Source: Anomaloglossus baeobatrachus
Lineage: Eukaryota; Chordata; Amphibia; Anura; Aromobatidae
Direction: 5' to 3'
Assembly (NCBI RefSeq): GCF_048569485.1
Contig: NC_134360.1
Span: 205,691,792-205,755,791 of the forward strand
Length of the DNA: 64,000 nucleotides
Under the pieces are notes generated by a model. That model was not told the DNA's origin. It was given only the letters and a program-made list of their open reading frames with translations, and searched no databases. This document shows, one piece after another, positions 9,477 through 20,900 of this stretch (position 1 is the first letter of the stretch; each line of letters opens with the position of its first letter). Both the position numbers and the translations under genes were made by a program.

Positions 9477-10844
9477 ATGTCTCACACAAGGAGCAAGGCT
9501 CCAAAGCTTTATTCTGCATGCACTGCATGTAAGGTCCTGCTGCCTGAGCCGAGCACATATCCACATTGTGATGTCTGCTCTAACTTGGCGGTGCCACAGC
9601 CTGGAGTCTCACCCCCAGTGGTCTCTCAGGCTGCTGCTACACCTGTGACTGAACCCCCGGCCTGGGTAGAGTCCTTTTCTAGGTCCATATCCCAGTCATT
9701 TGCTGAGTCCATGGGGCTTTTGTCCAGGACTTTGAATATGCATCAGCCCCCCTCACAGGGTGCCTCTAATACTCTTGACAGAGGTCTCCTATCCTATGAC
9801 CTCCGTCCATCGGAGCTCACGGAGGATTCATCATCTGATCCCAGACCCCGTCCTTCTAAGAGAAGGCGCAGGGTTTCCTCCCCCTCCCCATCCCACGGCT
9901 CTGTCTCAAGAGCTGACTCTCAAGATGAGGAGGATGCCCTCACTGGGGTCTCTGAGGCTATGTATCCCATCGATTTCTCTGAGGGTGACTCAGATCTTAG
10001 TGATTTGATTGCTTCTATTAATTCTGTGCTGGATCTCAATCCGCCAGTGTCAGAAGAGCAACTCTCTTTGGCAGAAAAACATCAGTTTACCTCGCCTAAG
10101 AGAGTGAAGAGTGTGTTCCTTAACCACTCCAGTTTTCAGACCGCTGTGACCAAACCCAGGGCCTGCCCTGACAAACGCTTTCCAAAGCGTGGTTCTGATG
10201 ACCGGTTTCCATTTCCACCTGAGGTGGTCAAGGAGTGGTCTCACTCCCCAAAGGTAGACCCTCCGGTGTCTAGGCTCTCAGCCCGGACCGTTGTGTCGGT
10301 GGCTGACGGCACCTCACTTAAGGATTCCACTAACCGTCAGATTGACCTTCTGGCCAAATCTGTGTATGAAGCTGCGGGGGCCGCGTTTTCCCCGACTTTT
10401 GCGGCAGTGTGGGCTCTCAAAGCCATCTCTGCTTCTCTAGAGGAGATGCATTCACTCACCAAGGAATCTATGCCTGAGATGGTTACCTTAACTGCTCAGG
10501 CTTCAGCTTTTTCATCCTATGCCATGTCTGCCATGCTAGAGGCTGCTCACCGCACTGCGGTGGCTTCAGCTAATTCTCTTGTTATCCGCAGGATTTTGTG
10601 GCTTCGAGAGTGGAAGGCAGATGCTTCTTCCAAGAAGTTTCTTGCTGGGCTCCCTTTTGCTGGTTCACGGCTGTTTGGTGAACAGCTGGATGAAATCATT
10701 AAAGAAGCTACTGGCGGGAAGAGTACTTCCATGCCACAAACCAAGACCAGGAAACCCGCCCAGGGTAGGAATCAATCGAGGTTTCGTTCCTTTCATTCCT
10801 CCAACTGGTCATCCTCTAAGCCTTCCGCCTCGTCCGCTAACTAA
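9477..10844 (+). pseudogene. D3 Gag-like gene
   Basis: A long Gag-like frame of 455 codons starting AGCATGTCTCACAC. N-terminal CxxC-x12-CxxC (residues about 17-36), an acidic serine-rich middle, the core motif PPVSRLSARTVVSVADGTS near residue 260, the ASAFSSYAMSAMLEAAHRTA block, and a basic tail. This gene looks nearly whole within a broken element. Confidence 0.75.
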
Positions 10845-10964
10845 GCCAAGGATCAGAAATCCAACTGGCGCCCAAAAGCGCGTCCGCAGAAGACCGCAGG
10901 AGGTTCTGCCACTAAGGCAGCTTCCTCATGACTCTCGGCCCGCTCCAGCCACGTCCTTGTACGG

Positions 10965-12223
10965 GTGCGGCATTTTCGCATGGAGTCTCTGCGATCAGTC
11001 ATTGCCTCTATGACCCAAGGGGAGTTCCTGGCGTCCATCGACATCAGAGATGCCTATCTACATGTGCCAATCGCAGTGTCACATCAGCGTTGGTTACGTT
11101 TTGCGATAGGAGAGGATCATTTCCAATTCGTGGCTCTCCCCTTCGGGTTAGCCACGGCCCCTCGGGTATTCACCAAGGTCATGGCGGCAGTGATTGTGGT
11201 CCTGCACCTCCAGGGGTTAGCAGTGCTTCCTTATCTGGACGACCTTCTGGTCAAGGGTACATCCAGCGCAGACTGTCAGCAGAGTGTTTCGCTCACTCTC
11301 GCCACCCTAGCACAATTCGGGTGGATTGTCAATCTTCCCAAATCCACTCTGACTCCGACCCAGAGTCTCACGTACCTAGGGATGCAGTTCGAGATTTTGC
11401 CGGCACTTGTGAAGTTGCCCTTAGACAAACAGCTGTCACTCCGGTTGGCGGTGCGCTCTCTCCTGAGGCCCCGCCGTTATACCCTCAGGCGTCTGATGCA
11501 GGTGCTGGGTCAAATGGTGGCCTCCATGGAGGCGGTTCCCTTTGCCCAGTTCCATCTGCGTCCTCTGCAGCTGGACATTCTCCACTGTTGGGACAAGCGG
11601 CCTTCCTCCTTACAACAGCGACAGCGGTTGCCTACATCAATCCCCAAGGCGGGACACGCAGCCGCCTGGCAATGTTGGAGGTCCAACGCATTCTTCAATG
11701 GGCGGAGGACTCCAAGTCCACCATATCCGCAGTCCACATCCCTGGCGTAGAAAACTGGGAGGCAGATTATCTCAGCCGTCAATCCGTGGACGGTGGCGAG
11801 TGGTCCCTGCACCCGGCAGTGTTTCAGTCAATCTGCCGCAAGTGGGGCACTCCGGGCATGGACCTAATGGCATCCCGTCACAACAACAAGGTTCCGGTTT
11901 ACGTGGCTCGCTCCCACGATCCTCAGGCCTTCGCCGCGGACGCTCTGGTTCAAGACTGGTCCCAGTTTCGTCTGTCCTACGTGTTTCCCCCTCTAGCTCT
12001 CTTGCCCAGAGTCCTACGCAAGATCAGAATGGAGGGCTGTCGAGTCATCCTCATTGCACCGGACTGGCCCAGGCGAGCTTGGTATCCGGACCTGCTCCAA
12101 CTGTCCGTGGAGATGCCGTGGCATCTTCTGGACCGTCCAGACCTGCTCTCGCAAGGTCCGTTTTTCCGCCCGAATTCTGCGGCACTCAAATTGACGGCGT
12201 GGCTCTTGAGTCCTGGATTTTGA
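10965..12223 (+). pseudogene. D3 reverse transcriptase-RNase H remnant
   Basis: RT blocks FLASIDIRDAYLHVPIA, LPFGLATAPRVFTKVMAA and PYLDDLLVKG are clear (about 11025-11260). RNase H traces at about 11615-11790 include ATAVAYINPQGG and VENWEADYLSRQ, followed by the DLMASRHNNKVPVY region. Broken fossil, shorter than its family A counterparts. Confidence 0.8.
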
Positions 12224-13228
12224 CGGCTTCTGGTATTCCTCCTGAAGTCATCTCCACTATGTCTCGGGCCCGTAAGTCTTCCTCCGTCAATATCTATCAC
12301 AGGACTTGGAAAATTTTCCTGTCCTGGTGTCGCTTTTCTGGCCATTCTCCTTTGCCATTCTCGTTGCCGACCCTTCTGTCTTTTTTACAGTCCGGTCTGC
12401 AGCTAGGACTGTCCCTCAACTATCTCAAGGTACAAGTCTCAGCTCTATCAGTGCTGTTCCAGCGGCGTCTCGCCCGGCTGGCTCAGGTCCGCACCTTCAT
12501 GCAAGGTGCGTCTCACATCATTCCACCTTATCGGCGGCCCTTGGATTCCTGGGATCTTAACTTGGTCCTCACGGTATTGCAGAAACCCCCTTTCGAGCCC
12601 CTTAGGGAGGTTTCTTTGTATAGTCTTTCTCAAAAGGTGGCCTTTCTAGTTGCCATAACTTCTCTCAGGAGAGTCTCTGATTTGGCTGCGCTCTCCTCGG
12701 AGTCACCTTTTTTGTTTTTTCACCAAGACAAGGTAGTTCTCCGTCCGACCCCGGACTTTCTTCCTAAGGTGGTCTCTCCCTTCCACCTTAACCAGGATAT
12801 TTCCCTGCCTTCCTTCTGTCCGGCCCCTGTTCATCGCTTTGAGAAAGCGCTGCATACTCTAGATCTGGTGCGTGCTCTCCAGATCTATGTGTCTCGCACC
12901 GCTGCGCTTAGGCGGTGCACCTCTCTTTTTGTGCTAACAACAGGGCGGCGCAAGGGTCTCTCTGCTTCTAAGCCGACCTTGGCCCGTTGGATTAGATCGA
13001 CCATTTCGGACGCCTACCAGAGTACTCAGATGCCTTCCTTCGCCGGGGATCAAAGCACACTCGACCAGAGCTGTCGGTGCCTCTTGGGCTTTTAGGCACC
13101 AGGCTACGGCTCAACAAGTCTGTCAGGCTGCCACTTGGACTAGCCTGCATACCTTTTCAAAGCACTACCAAGTGCATGCTCATGCTTCGGCAGACGCATC
13201 CTTCAGGCGGCTGTCGCCCACTTGTGAA
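12190..13228 (+). pseudogene. D3 tyrosine recombinase remnant
   Basis: Frame overlaps the RNase H end. It contains the recombinase N-terminal region (SRARKSSSVNIYHRTWKIFL), the VAFLVAITSLRRVSDLAALS block with the first catalytic arginine, and a C-terminal region near 13060-13200. Broken fossil. Confidence 0.75.
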
Positions 13229-13705
13229 GTTAGGCTCCGCCTACTTCTTAGTTTTTTCTGTTTATTCCCACCCAGGGACAGCTTTGGAACATCCCATGGT
13301 CTGGGTCACCCAAAGGAACGATAAAGAAAAAGAGAATTTTGTTACTTACCGTAAATTCTTTTTCTTATAGTTCCGTATTGGCAGACCCAGCTCCCTCCCT
13401 GTTGCCTGTTGGCAATTTTCTTGTTCCGTGTGTTATCACCGGCTGTTGTCGTGGACAGAGTCTCCGGTTGTTCCAGTTCTTACTCGGTTCTACTTGTGGG
13501 TGGCTATTCTCCTTCAGCTTTTGCACTAAACTGGCTAGATCTGGTTCTCCGGGGGGTGTATAAGCTCAGAGGGAGGAGCTACACTTTTAAGTGTAGTACT
13601 TTGTGTGTCCTCCGGAGGCAGAAGCTAAACACCCATGGTCTGGGTCTTCCAATACGGAACTATAAGAAAAAGAATTTTACGGTAAGTAACAAAATTCTCT
13701 TTTTT

Positions 13706-13913
13706 GTCTCCTGGGGCTCGCGTGACATGGCATATGAGGCCTGCAGGCAATTGACAGCTGCACTCTCGCTACTTCTGCTTATTTTATCTGAGGTTCTTCT
13801 GAACACGTGAACCTCTGACAGATGGAAGAAGTGTGAGTGCAGCAGCCGTTAGTGCTAGCTGATCAGAAGTAGGGCTCACGTGTCATAAAAATGTCACGTG
13901 AGCCTCGGGAGAC
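13706..13913. repeat. Small MITE-like inverted repeat
   Basis: GTCTCCTGGGGCTCGCGTGA at 13706 is mirrored by TCACGTGAGCCTCGGGAGAC ending at 13913: inverted ends of about 23 bp with few mismatches. The interior (about 160 bp) is non-coding and contains further weaker inverted repeats. D3 inserted at its left edge. Confidence 0.6.
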
Positions 13914-14037
13914 AAAGTGCTGGAGGGAGGTCGAAGGTGTTTTGGATTTATAAGATGTGTTACTTTATTTAAAAAGGTGTTACCCATTTACTGGACAATC
14001 TCTAAGTAATTGTAACTAATTTTCTTTTGTCTAACAG

Positions 14038-14086
14038 GGCATCATCGAAGTCACAGGCATAGAAGCCACTCAAAATCTCCAGAGAG
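14038..14086 (+). CDS. PRPF38A: PRPF38A, penultimate coding exon
   Basis: A 49-nt exon between a good acceptor (TTTTGTCTAACAG, AG at 14036-14037) and a donor (GTAAAT at 14087). In the frame that continues into the next exon it encodes HHRSHRHRSHSKSPE, matching my recollection of the arginine/serine-rich C-terminal tail of vertebrate pre-mRNA-splicing factor 38A. That protein is a component of the precatalytic spliceosome. The exon enters with two bases of a split glycine codon and exits with two bases of a split arginine codon. Upstream exons are not visible, so the preceding intron may span the whole left part of the window, including D1, D2 and D3 in sense orientation. Confidence 0.88.
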
Positions 14087-14122
14087 GTAAATAGACAAAA
14101 GTTGTCCTATCTTAAAATCCGC

Positions 14123-14555
14123 TAAGGCCATGTGCCCATGGGACGCTCGTACCTGCGGATATATTCGCAGGTACGGCCGCATGTTTCCCGCAGCTGCCCG
14201 CCGGCAGCCGCAGCTATTTTTAGCTGCGAGTTTCCAGCGGAATAGCTGCGGGAAACATTCGGAGTTTCACGCGATTTACCTGCGGACGTCCCGGCCTCTA
14301 TCTCCATAGCGGAGGGCCGGGATCTCCGCAAGTAAATCCGCATGAATAATTGACATGCAGTTAGGTGCGGCTGAGGGATATCCGCAGGAGATTCCGCAGC
14401 CGCACTTTCCGCAGCGTGGACACAGACACTCCCCATGTCCCATAGGGTAACATGAGGAGTGCCTGTACATGCTAGAACCTGCGGATTTATCTGGAAAATC
14501 CAGAAAAATCCGCAGGTTTTCCGCAGCAAAAAGCTCCCGTGGGCACATGGCCTTA
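14123..14555. repeat. MITE in the last PRPF38A intron
   Basis: Terminal inverted repeats TAAGGCCATGTGCCC (14123) and GGGCACATGGCCTTA (ending 14555), probably with a TA target duplication. The interior (433 bp overall) is rich in CCGCAG/CTGCGG blocks that fold back on each other; no gene. Typical non-autonomous DNA transposon. Confidence 0.8.
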
Positions 14556-15033
14556 CAGTGATCTGATGCTGCATCTTTCCGAGTATTTTAGGCAGTCACA
14601 TCGGTATGGTGCTTTGCTGCGCAATGGCACTGGAGGTCCCTGTCTCACAGGGTTAAACAGAATGAATCATTGGCAGCGCTCAGACAAGTTACTTTGTTTT
14701 GCCTCGGGACAACCGAGGTGACAGAAAAATGTATTTAACTACCATGGGGAAACTTTTCAAAATTTACAAATTGCCCAAAGTAAGAGCAAAAAAAATGAAG
14801 ATTAAAGAACTCAAGTAAAGGACTACTACAGATACAGTACTTGTATATCACATTGAGATTTGCTTTGACCGATGACCAATTTCAGGCTTTTGACTTGAGA
14901 AACCCAAACCTTTGGAAAATTGTACGGTTAATGTAAACTATGGCCCAGCCATTGCAACTAGAAAATCTTGTGACCAGAGGGATCACGCTGTAACCCCCCC
15001 CCCCCGAATAATCTTGTGTTTTTCTTTCTGTAG
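14556..15033 (+). other. Rest of the last PRPF38A intron
   Basis: Non-coding. It holds a run of C (about 14995-15005) and ends in the polypyrimidine tract and acceptor GTTTTTCTTTCTGTAG (AG at 15032-15033). No other element was recognised. Confidence 0.6.
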
Positions 15034-15076
15034 GTCAAAGAAGAGTCACAAAAAAAGCAGACGTGGGAATGAGTGA
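15034..15076 (+). CDS. PRPF38A: PRPF38A, last coding exon
   Basis: Begins after TTCTTTCTGTAG. The first base completes the arginine codon split by the intron; the exon then encodes SKKSHKKSRRGNE and ends in TGA at 15074-15076. With the previous exon this gives the lysine/arginine/serine-rich end of PRPF38A as I recall it from other vertebrates. The identification rests on the joined tail, the phase match and both splice sites. Confidence 0.9.
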
Positions 15077-15225
15077 CCAAAGGGCATTGGAAGCCTCGTT
15101 CTATCCTCTAGGACTTTTTGTATATACTAGAAAAACTATCAGTATGTCGGACGTCATTCAATTGTTCAGTCAATTGTTTTCTAAACGATTTTTAATAAAA
15201 TAAATTGTTTTCATTGTGACAAACT
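15077..15225 (+). terminator. PRPF38A: PRPF38A 3' UTR and poly(A) signals
   Basis: Two overlapping AATAAA hexamers at 15194-15199 and 15199-15204, following an AT-rich 3' UTR. A GT-rich stretch (GTGGGAGGTGGG) lies about 40 bp downstream, as expected for a cleavage and polyadenylation region. The exact cleavage site is not visible. Confidence 0.75.
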
Positions 15226-15516
15226 GTACAGTTGTCATCAATGTGGGAGGTGGGAAGGGATCACTACGGGCACAGTCTCTAGAGCAAGAGCTTTGCTCTC
15301 AGCATTTAAGTCCATATGTCCTGACTTGCAAAGTTGCTTCATTTTATTGGATCAATTAAAAAAAAATATATATAGTTGCTAAAATTTACATATCCACAGA
15401 ATCTAGCAGCAAAGAAATATCACATGATCAACTAGTGAAACAAGCAAATGCTATATAGCAAAGACTTGTAAATGTCATGGGGAAATAGATGATCATTTAG
15501 TGTATACGTTCTACAC
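15226..15516. other. Intergenic DNA with no recognised feature
   Basis: AT-rich sequence just beyond the PRPF38A end. No exon, RNA gene or transposon terminus was recognised. Confidence 0.5.
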
Positions 15517-15687
15517 CAGGGGTCTCAAACTGTGAGTGTAACGGCCGCGCATGGAAAAAATTGAGGGGGATACTTTGTGCAGGACAAAGTGACCTTTTTA
15601 ATTAAATTTTTTTTTTCTATACATTTTTGGATCAGGTTATAACAAATGTGCACTTATTTCATTCCAGGTTATATATAGAAAAGCAAA
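15517..15687 (+). repeat. hAT-like transposon end fragment
   Basis: CAGGGGTCTCAAACT at 15517 resembles the terminal sequence of hAT (Charlie-type) elements, followed by a short CpG-containing tract. No partner end is seen; D4 begins directly after. Confidence 0.35.
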
Positions 15688-16177
15688 AAAGAAGGGAATT
15701 TTGTTTACTTACCGTAAATTCCTTTTCTTCTAGCTCCAATTGGGAGACCCAGACAGTGGGTGTATAGCTACTGCCTCTGGAGGCCGCACAAAGAACTACA
15801 CTTAAAAGTGTAAGGCCCCTCCCCTTCTGGCTATACACCCTCCCGTAGGAGTACGGATTCCTCAGTTTTAGTACCAAAGCAAGGAGGAGGAAAGCCAATA
15901 ACAGTTTCAAAAACAAATTCAATCCGATAACAAGATCGGAGAACTTAAGAAACAACATGAACAACATGTGCACCCGAAAAACGAAACCCTAAGAACAAAT
16001 AGGGCGGGTGCTGGGTCTCCCAATTGGAGCTAGAAGAAAAGGAATTTACGGTAAGTAAACAAAATTCCCTTCTTCTTTTTCGCTCCTAATTGGGAGACCC
16101 AGACAGTGGGACGTCCAAAAGCAGTCCCTGGGTGGGTAAAAAGATACCACATGAACGGGCTGTCAGACAGCCCTTTC

Positions 16178-16791
16178 CTACAGGTGGGCCACCGCCGCCT
16201 GAAGGACCTGTCTACCTAGGCTGGCATCTGCCGAAGCGTAGGTATGCACTTGATAGTGTTTGGTAAACGTGTGCAGACTCGACCAGGTAGCCGCCTGGCA
16301 CACCTGCTGAGCCGTAGCCTGATGCCGCAATGCCCAGGACGCACCAACGGCTCTGGTAGAATGGGCCTTCAGTCCAGATGGAATCGGAAGCCCAGCAGAA
16401 CGGTATGTGTGAAGAATTGGTTCCTTGGTCCACCGCGCCAGGGTGGATTTGGAAGCTTGCGATCCCTTATGCTGACCAGCGACTAGGACAAAGAGCGCAT
16501 CAGAACGGCGTAGAGACGCCGTGCGAGAAATGTAAATCCTGAGTGCTCTCACCAGGTCCAACAGATGTAAACCTTTTTCAAATTGGTGAACTGGATGCGG
16601 ACACAAAGATGGCAAAGTGATATCCTGATTGAGATGAAAGGAAGAAACCACCTTGGGAGAAAACTCTGGAATTGGACGCAGTACTACCTTGTCTTGGTGA
16701 AACACCAGGAAGGGAGATTTGCAAGATAACGCCGCTAGCTCGGACACTCTTCGAAGAGACGTGACCGCCACAAGAAAAACTACTTTTCTTT
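16178..16791 (-). CDS. D4 tyrosine recombinase, C-terminal part
   Basis: Encodes the block from VVFLVAVTSLRRVSELAALS to the end QVLQAAVAHL. Visible catalytic features: the first arginine region (SLRRV), the HxxR box in HSTRAVGASWALRH, and the tyrosine in FTKHYQVHTYA. The N-terminal part lies on the other side of D5. DIRS recombinases join a circular element into the genome. Confidence 0.8.
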
Positions 16792-17412
16792 GTCGCTCCA
16801 TTGGGAGACCCAGACAATTGGGTGTATAGCTATTGCCTCTGGAGGCCACACAAAGTATTACACTTAAAAGTGTAAGGCCCCTCCCCTTCTGGCTATACAC
16901 CCCCAGTGGGATCACTGGCTCACCAGTTTTGTGCTTTGTGCGAAGGAGGCAACACATCCACGCATAGCTCCACTTTTTAGTCAGCAGCAGCTGCTGACTA
17001 TGTCGGATGGAAGAAAAGAGGACACATATAGTGTCCCCAGCATGCTCCCTTCTCACCCCACTGTATGTCGGAGGTGTTTGTAAGGTTGAGGTACCCATTG
17101 CGGGTACGGCGGCAGGAGCCCACATGCTGATTCCTTCCCCATCCCTTTTTACAGGGCTCTGGGTGAAGTGGGATTTACCGGTCTCCAGGCACTGAGACCG
17201 TGCTCCATCTACAGCCCCTGGAGAAGATGCTGGATGGAGCGGAGTACATCAGGGACATGGCCCTGCTTCCTCAAGGTACTCTGTGTCCCCGTGCATTTGG
17301 CGCTCACACCGCAGCATGCTGGGTGTTGTAGTGCGCCGGGGGACATCAGCGCTGCGGCGCCTGTGCCATGGCCTCATTCAGCTTTGCTGAAGCAGGCTCA
17401 CTTATGGGAATT

Positions 17413-17960
17413 GGTCGCGCCGGCCGCTGGGACTGCGGCGCGGCTGGCACTTGTAGTGCGCCGGGGACTTCAGCGCGGCCTGCGCTTTTACGGCGGCCGC
17501 GCTGATAACTAGAGTCCCCGGCTTTTGCGGCCTGCTTCCGTTCGTTCCCGCCCCCAGACCTGCCAGTCAGGAGAGGGGCGGGACGCTGGCCACTTCCAGG
17601 AATCGGTCGCGCCGGCCGCTGGCAGCGGCGCGGCTGGCACTTGTGGTGCGCCGGGGACTTCAGCGCGGCCCGCGCTTTTACGGCGGCCGCGCTGATAACT
17701 AGAGTCCCCGGCTTTTGCGGCCTGCTTCCGTTCGTTCCCGCCCCCAGACCTGCCAGTCAGGAGAGGGGCGGGACGCTGGCCACTTCTATGAATCGGTCGC
17801 GCCGGCCGCTGGAACTGCGGCGCGGCTGGCACTTGTGGTGCGCCGGGGACTTCAGCGCGGCCCGCGCTTTTACGGCGGCCGCGCTGTTAACTCGAGTCCC
17901 CGGCTTCTGGGCCTAGTCTCCCTTCGTTACCGCCCACAGCCCTGACAGTCAGGGTAGGGG
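17413..17960 (+). repeat. About 190-bp CpG-rich tandem repeat in the D5 leader
   Basis: GGTCGCGCCGGCCGCTGG recurs at 17413, 17605 and 17795 (periods 192 and 190). Each unit includes GCGCCGGGGACTTCAGCGCG and CCCGCCCCCAGACCTGCCAG, with GC-box-like CCCGCCC and GGGGCGGG motifs. A single copy occupies the equivalent leader of D4, D6 and D9. This may multiply promoter elements (inference). Confidence 0.8.
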
Positions 17961-18329
17961 CGTGACGCTGCATAGAGCAGAGCTGAGAGCTGGAGTATGT
18001 TTTGCATACTCCACCCCTCTCACTGTGTGCACTGTGAAACCGGATTCCCGCACTTTCTCAGGCACGCCCACGGCTTCCTTCTCTACAAGGACACCGGCAG
18101 CCATTAGTGTCAGTTTCTGTACGATACAGAGACAAGTGTGGAAGACCCTGGCATTCTGATAGTCACACAATCGCTGTAACAGGCGTTAAGCAGCACCTGT
18201 GGTGCTAACCCCACTAGTGCAGAAATGCACTTATAGATATGCTTGTACTATATACATTGCACTGTTTGGTCGCACGTTGTATATACCCTCCTGGATTATG
18301 CGGAGGAGTTATCAGCATATTCTCTGTGT

Positions 18330-19030
18330 AAAACAAAGGTGCAGAACCAGGCATCCTCCAATCTCCAGGCTTGTAGCTAGATCCATAGTTGCAGTGGGAG
18401 ATGGAACTGCAAACTCAAAGATGCCACTGACAGACAGATGGATCTCTGGTCGAAAGCCATCTATGAGGCTGTCGGCGCACCGTTGGCTCCGGCATTCTCT
18501 CCCTTGGGGCACTCCAAGCTATTTCAGCTTGTCTTACACAGATTGACACGGTTACACGTACATCTGTGCCGCAGGTGGCATCCTTAACCTCTCAAATGTC
18601 TGCATTTGTTTCTTACGCGATTCAGGTTGTCCTGGACTCTGCGAACCGTGCGGCGGTAGCCTCCGCTACTCCGTGTTTTTAAGCAGAGCCTGGTCTGCTC
18701 GTTAAGTGAATGGAAGGCAGATTCTGCTTCCAAAAAAGGTTGCCTAACCAGTTGCCTTTTTCTGCTGACCGACTGTTTGGTGAGCGTTGGATGTAACCAT
18801 CAAACAGTCCAGGGGTAAGGATTCGTCCTTTCCTCAGCCCGGACACAACAAACCCCAACAGAGCAAGAGGCAGTCGGGGTTTTCGGCCTTTTCGAGGCTC
18901 GGGCAGGTCCCATTTTTCCTCGTCCAATGTGGACTCAAAAGGATCAGAGGAGCTAAGATTCTTAGCGGGCTCAGTCTCGCCCAAAAAAGCGACAGTCTGA
19001 AAACCCGCTTCCAAGGCGGCTTCCTTATGA
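18330..19030 (+). pseudogene. D5 Gag-like remnant
   Basis: Fragments of the conserved Gag core (ISRLVARSIVAVGDG region near 18360-18410, DRWISGRKPSMRL-like stretch after it) and of the basic tail are recognisable. Heavily broken fossil. Confidence 0.65.
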
Positions 19031-19059
19031 CTTGCGGCCTCGGTCGGTAGCAGGCTCTC

Positions 19060-20900
19060 CCGCCTTGGCGATATTTAGCTGCCATAGGTCAATGACCATT
19101 GAGTGTGAGACATTCTGTCTCACGGGTATAGGATAGAGCTCACTTCTCGTCCTCCAACTCGATTCTTCAGAATTTCTCCACCTCCCGGCCGGGCCGCTGC
19201 TCTTCTGCAAACAGGGTGCACTCTATAGGCAGAAAGAGTGATGACCCCCGTTCCTCTTCAGGAACAAGGTCACGGTTTTTACCCCAAATTCTTTGCGGTA
19301 CCTATAACAACGGGCCGTTCCGTCCCGTTCTGGATCTAAAAATGCTCAGCAAGCTCGTGGACACCAGGCGGTTCCGGATGGAATCCCTCCGCCATGTCAT
19401 CGCCTCAAGGTCCCAAGGATATTTCCTAGCATCATTAGGCATCAAGGATGCTTATCCACACGTGCCGATTTGATCCAGAGCACTAGCGTTTCTACGCTTC
19501 GTTATAGGAGACGAACACCCTCTGTTCGTAGCTCTACCTTCCGGCTAGCGACAGTCCAACTGGTCTTCGCCAAGGTCAGGGCAGCAGTAGTCACAGTCCT
19601 GCACTCTCAGGGTCACTCTGTGGTCCCGTATTTAGACGATCTACTTGTCAAGGCACTCTCTTAGGAAACATGCCAACACTGCCCGAACGTTGCGCTGGAG
19701 ACTCTCTAGAGTTTTGGGTGGATCATCAACTTTTTAAAGTCAGATCCGACCCCGACCCTATCGATAACATATCTAGGCATAGAGTTTCTTACTCTCTCAG
19801 CGATAGTGAAGCTGCCGCTAGACAAACAGCATTCACTACGGGCTGCAAGCTCTTCTTTAAGAACCAGTCGCACACATTGAGACGCCTCATGCACTTCCTA
19901 CGTAAGATGGTAGCAATGGAGGCAGTTCCTTTCGCGCAGTTTTACTGCGTCCACTACAATGGGACATTCTCCGCCAATGGGACGAGGAGTCGACGTCCCT
20001 CAACAGAGTCGTCGTTCTTTCTCAGGCGGCCAAGGAATCTCTACGGTGGTGGCTTCTTCTCACCTCTTGGTCAAAAAGAAGGTCCTTCCTATCCCCGTCC
20101 TGGGCGATAGTTACGACAGACGCGAGTCTATCAGGGTGGGGAGCAGTTTTTCTCCACTACAGCGCTCAGGGTACGTGGACTCAGCAAGAGTCCACTCTTC
20201 AGATCAATGTTCTTGAACACAGAGCAGTGTATCTTGCCCTACAATCCTTCCAACAGCGGCTGGAAAGCAAGCATATCCGACTTCAGTCGGACAGCTCCAC
20301 AGCGGTGGCATACATCAACCACCAAGGAAGAACGCGCAACCGGCAAGCCTTCCAGGAAGTCCGGCAGGTTCTGATGTGGGTGGAAGACACGGCATCCACC
20401 ATATCCACAATTCACATCCCAAGTGTGGAAACTAGGAAGCTGACTTCCTAAGTCGCTGAGGTGTGGCCGAAAGAGTATGGTCTCCTCACCCGGACGGGTT
20501 TCAGGAGATCTGGCGCCGCTGACAGAGGCCGGACGTCGATCTAATGGCGTCACGGCACAACAACAATGTGCCAGCTTCATGGCACGGTTTCACAATCATC
20601 GAGCTCTGGCGGCAAACGCCTTAGTTCAGCATTGGTCGCAGTTCCAGCTACCTTAGGTGCCACCTCTGGCATTGTTGCCCAGAGTACTGCGCTAGATCAA
20701 GACCGACTGCGGCCGCGCCATCCTCGTCGCTACAAATTGGCCGAGGATGTTGTGGTACTCGGTTCTGTGGTGCCTCACGGTAGGCTAACCGGGGGCACTA
20801 CCAGACCAATCAGACTGGCTGTCTCAAGGGCCATTCTTCCATTTGAATTCTACGGCCCTCAACCGGATGGTGTGGCATTGAGTCCTGGAACCTAGTGTCG
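19060..20900 (+). pseudogene. D5 reverse transcriptase-RNase H remnant
   Basis: Short homologous stretches remain: FRPVLDLKML near 19325, the YFLASLGIKDAYPHVPI stretch near 19425-19470, PYLDDLLVKA near 19627-19660, and the RNase H stretch STAVAYINHQGRTRNRQAFQEV near 20300-20360 (split in two by eye as STAVAYINHQG and RNRQAFQEV). Heavily broken fossil. Confidence 0.75.

Larger units (their letters stand above)
8455..13705 (+). mobile_element. D3: family B DIRS retrotransposon
   Basis: Terminus TTTATCGTTCCTTTGGGAGA at the left; the right end follows ACGGTAAGTAACAAAATTCT near 13690-13705. ITRs at about 8465-8600 and 13520-13665 are clearly alike with several differences by eye, so it is older than D4 or D5. 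The ICR (about 13285-13400) carries the join of both termini. Gag, RT-RH and YR are all recognisable but the element is shorter than family A copies. Fossil with about half a dozen breaks. Confidence 0.88.

Noticed and set aside
16578-16817. Open frames antisense to DIRS genes, such as 16578-16817 and 22292-22498
   Set aside because: Shadows of conserved recombinase or RT coding sequence.
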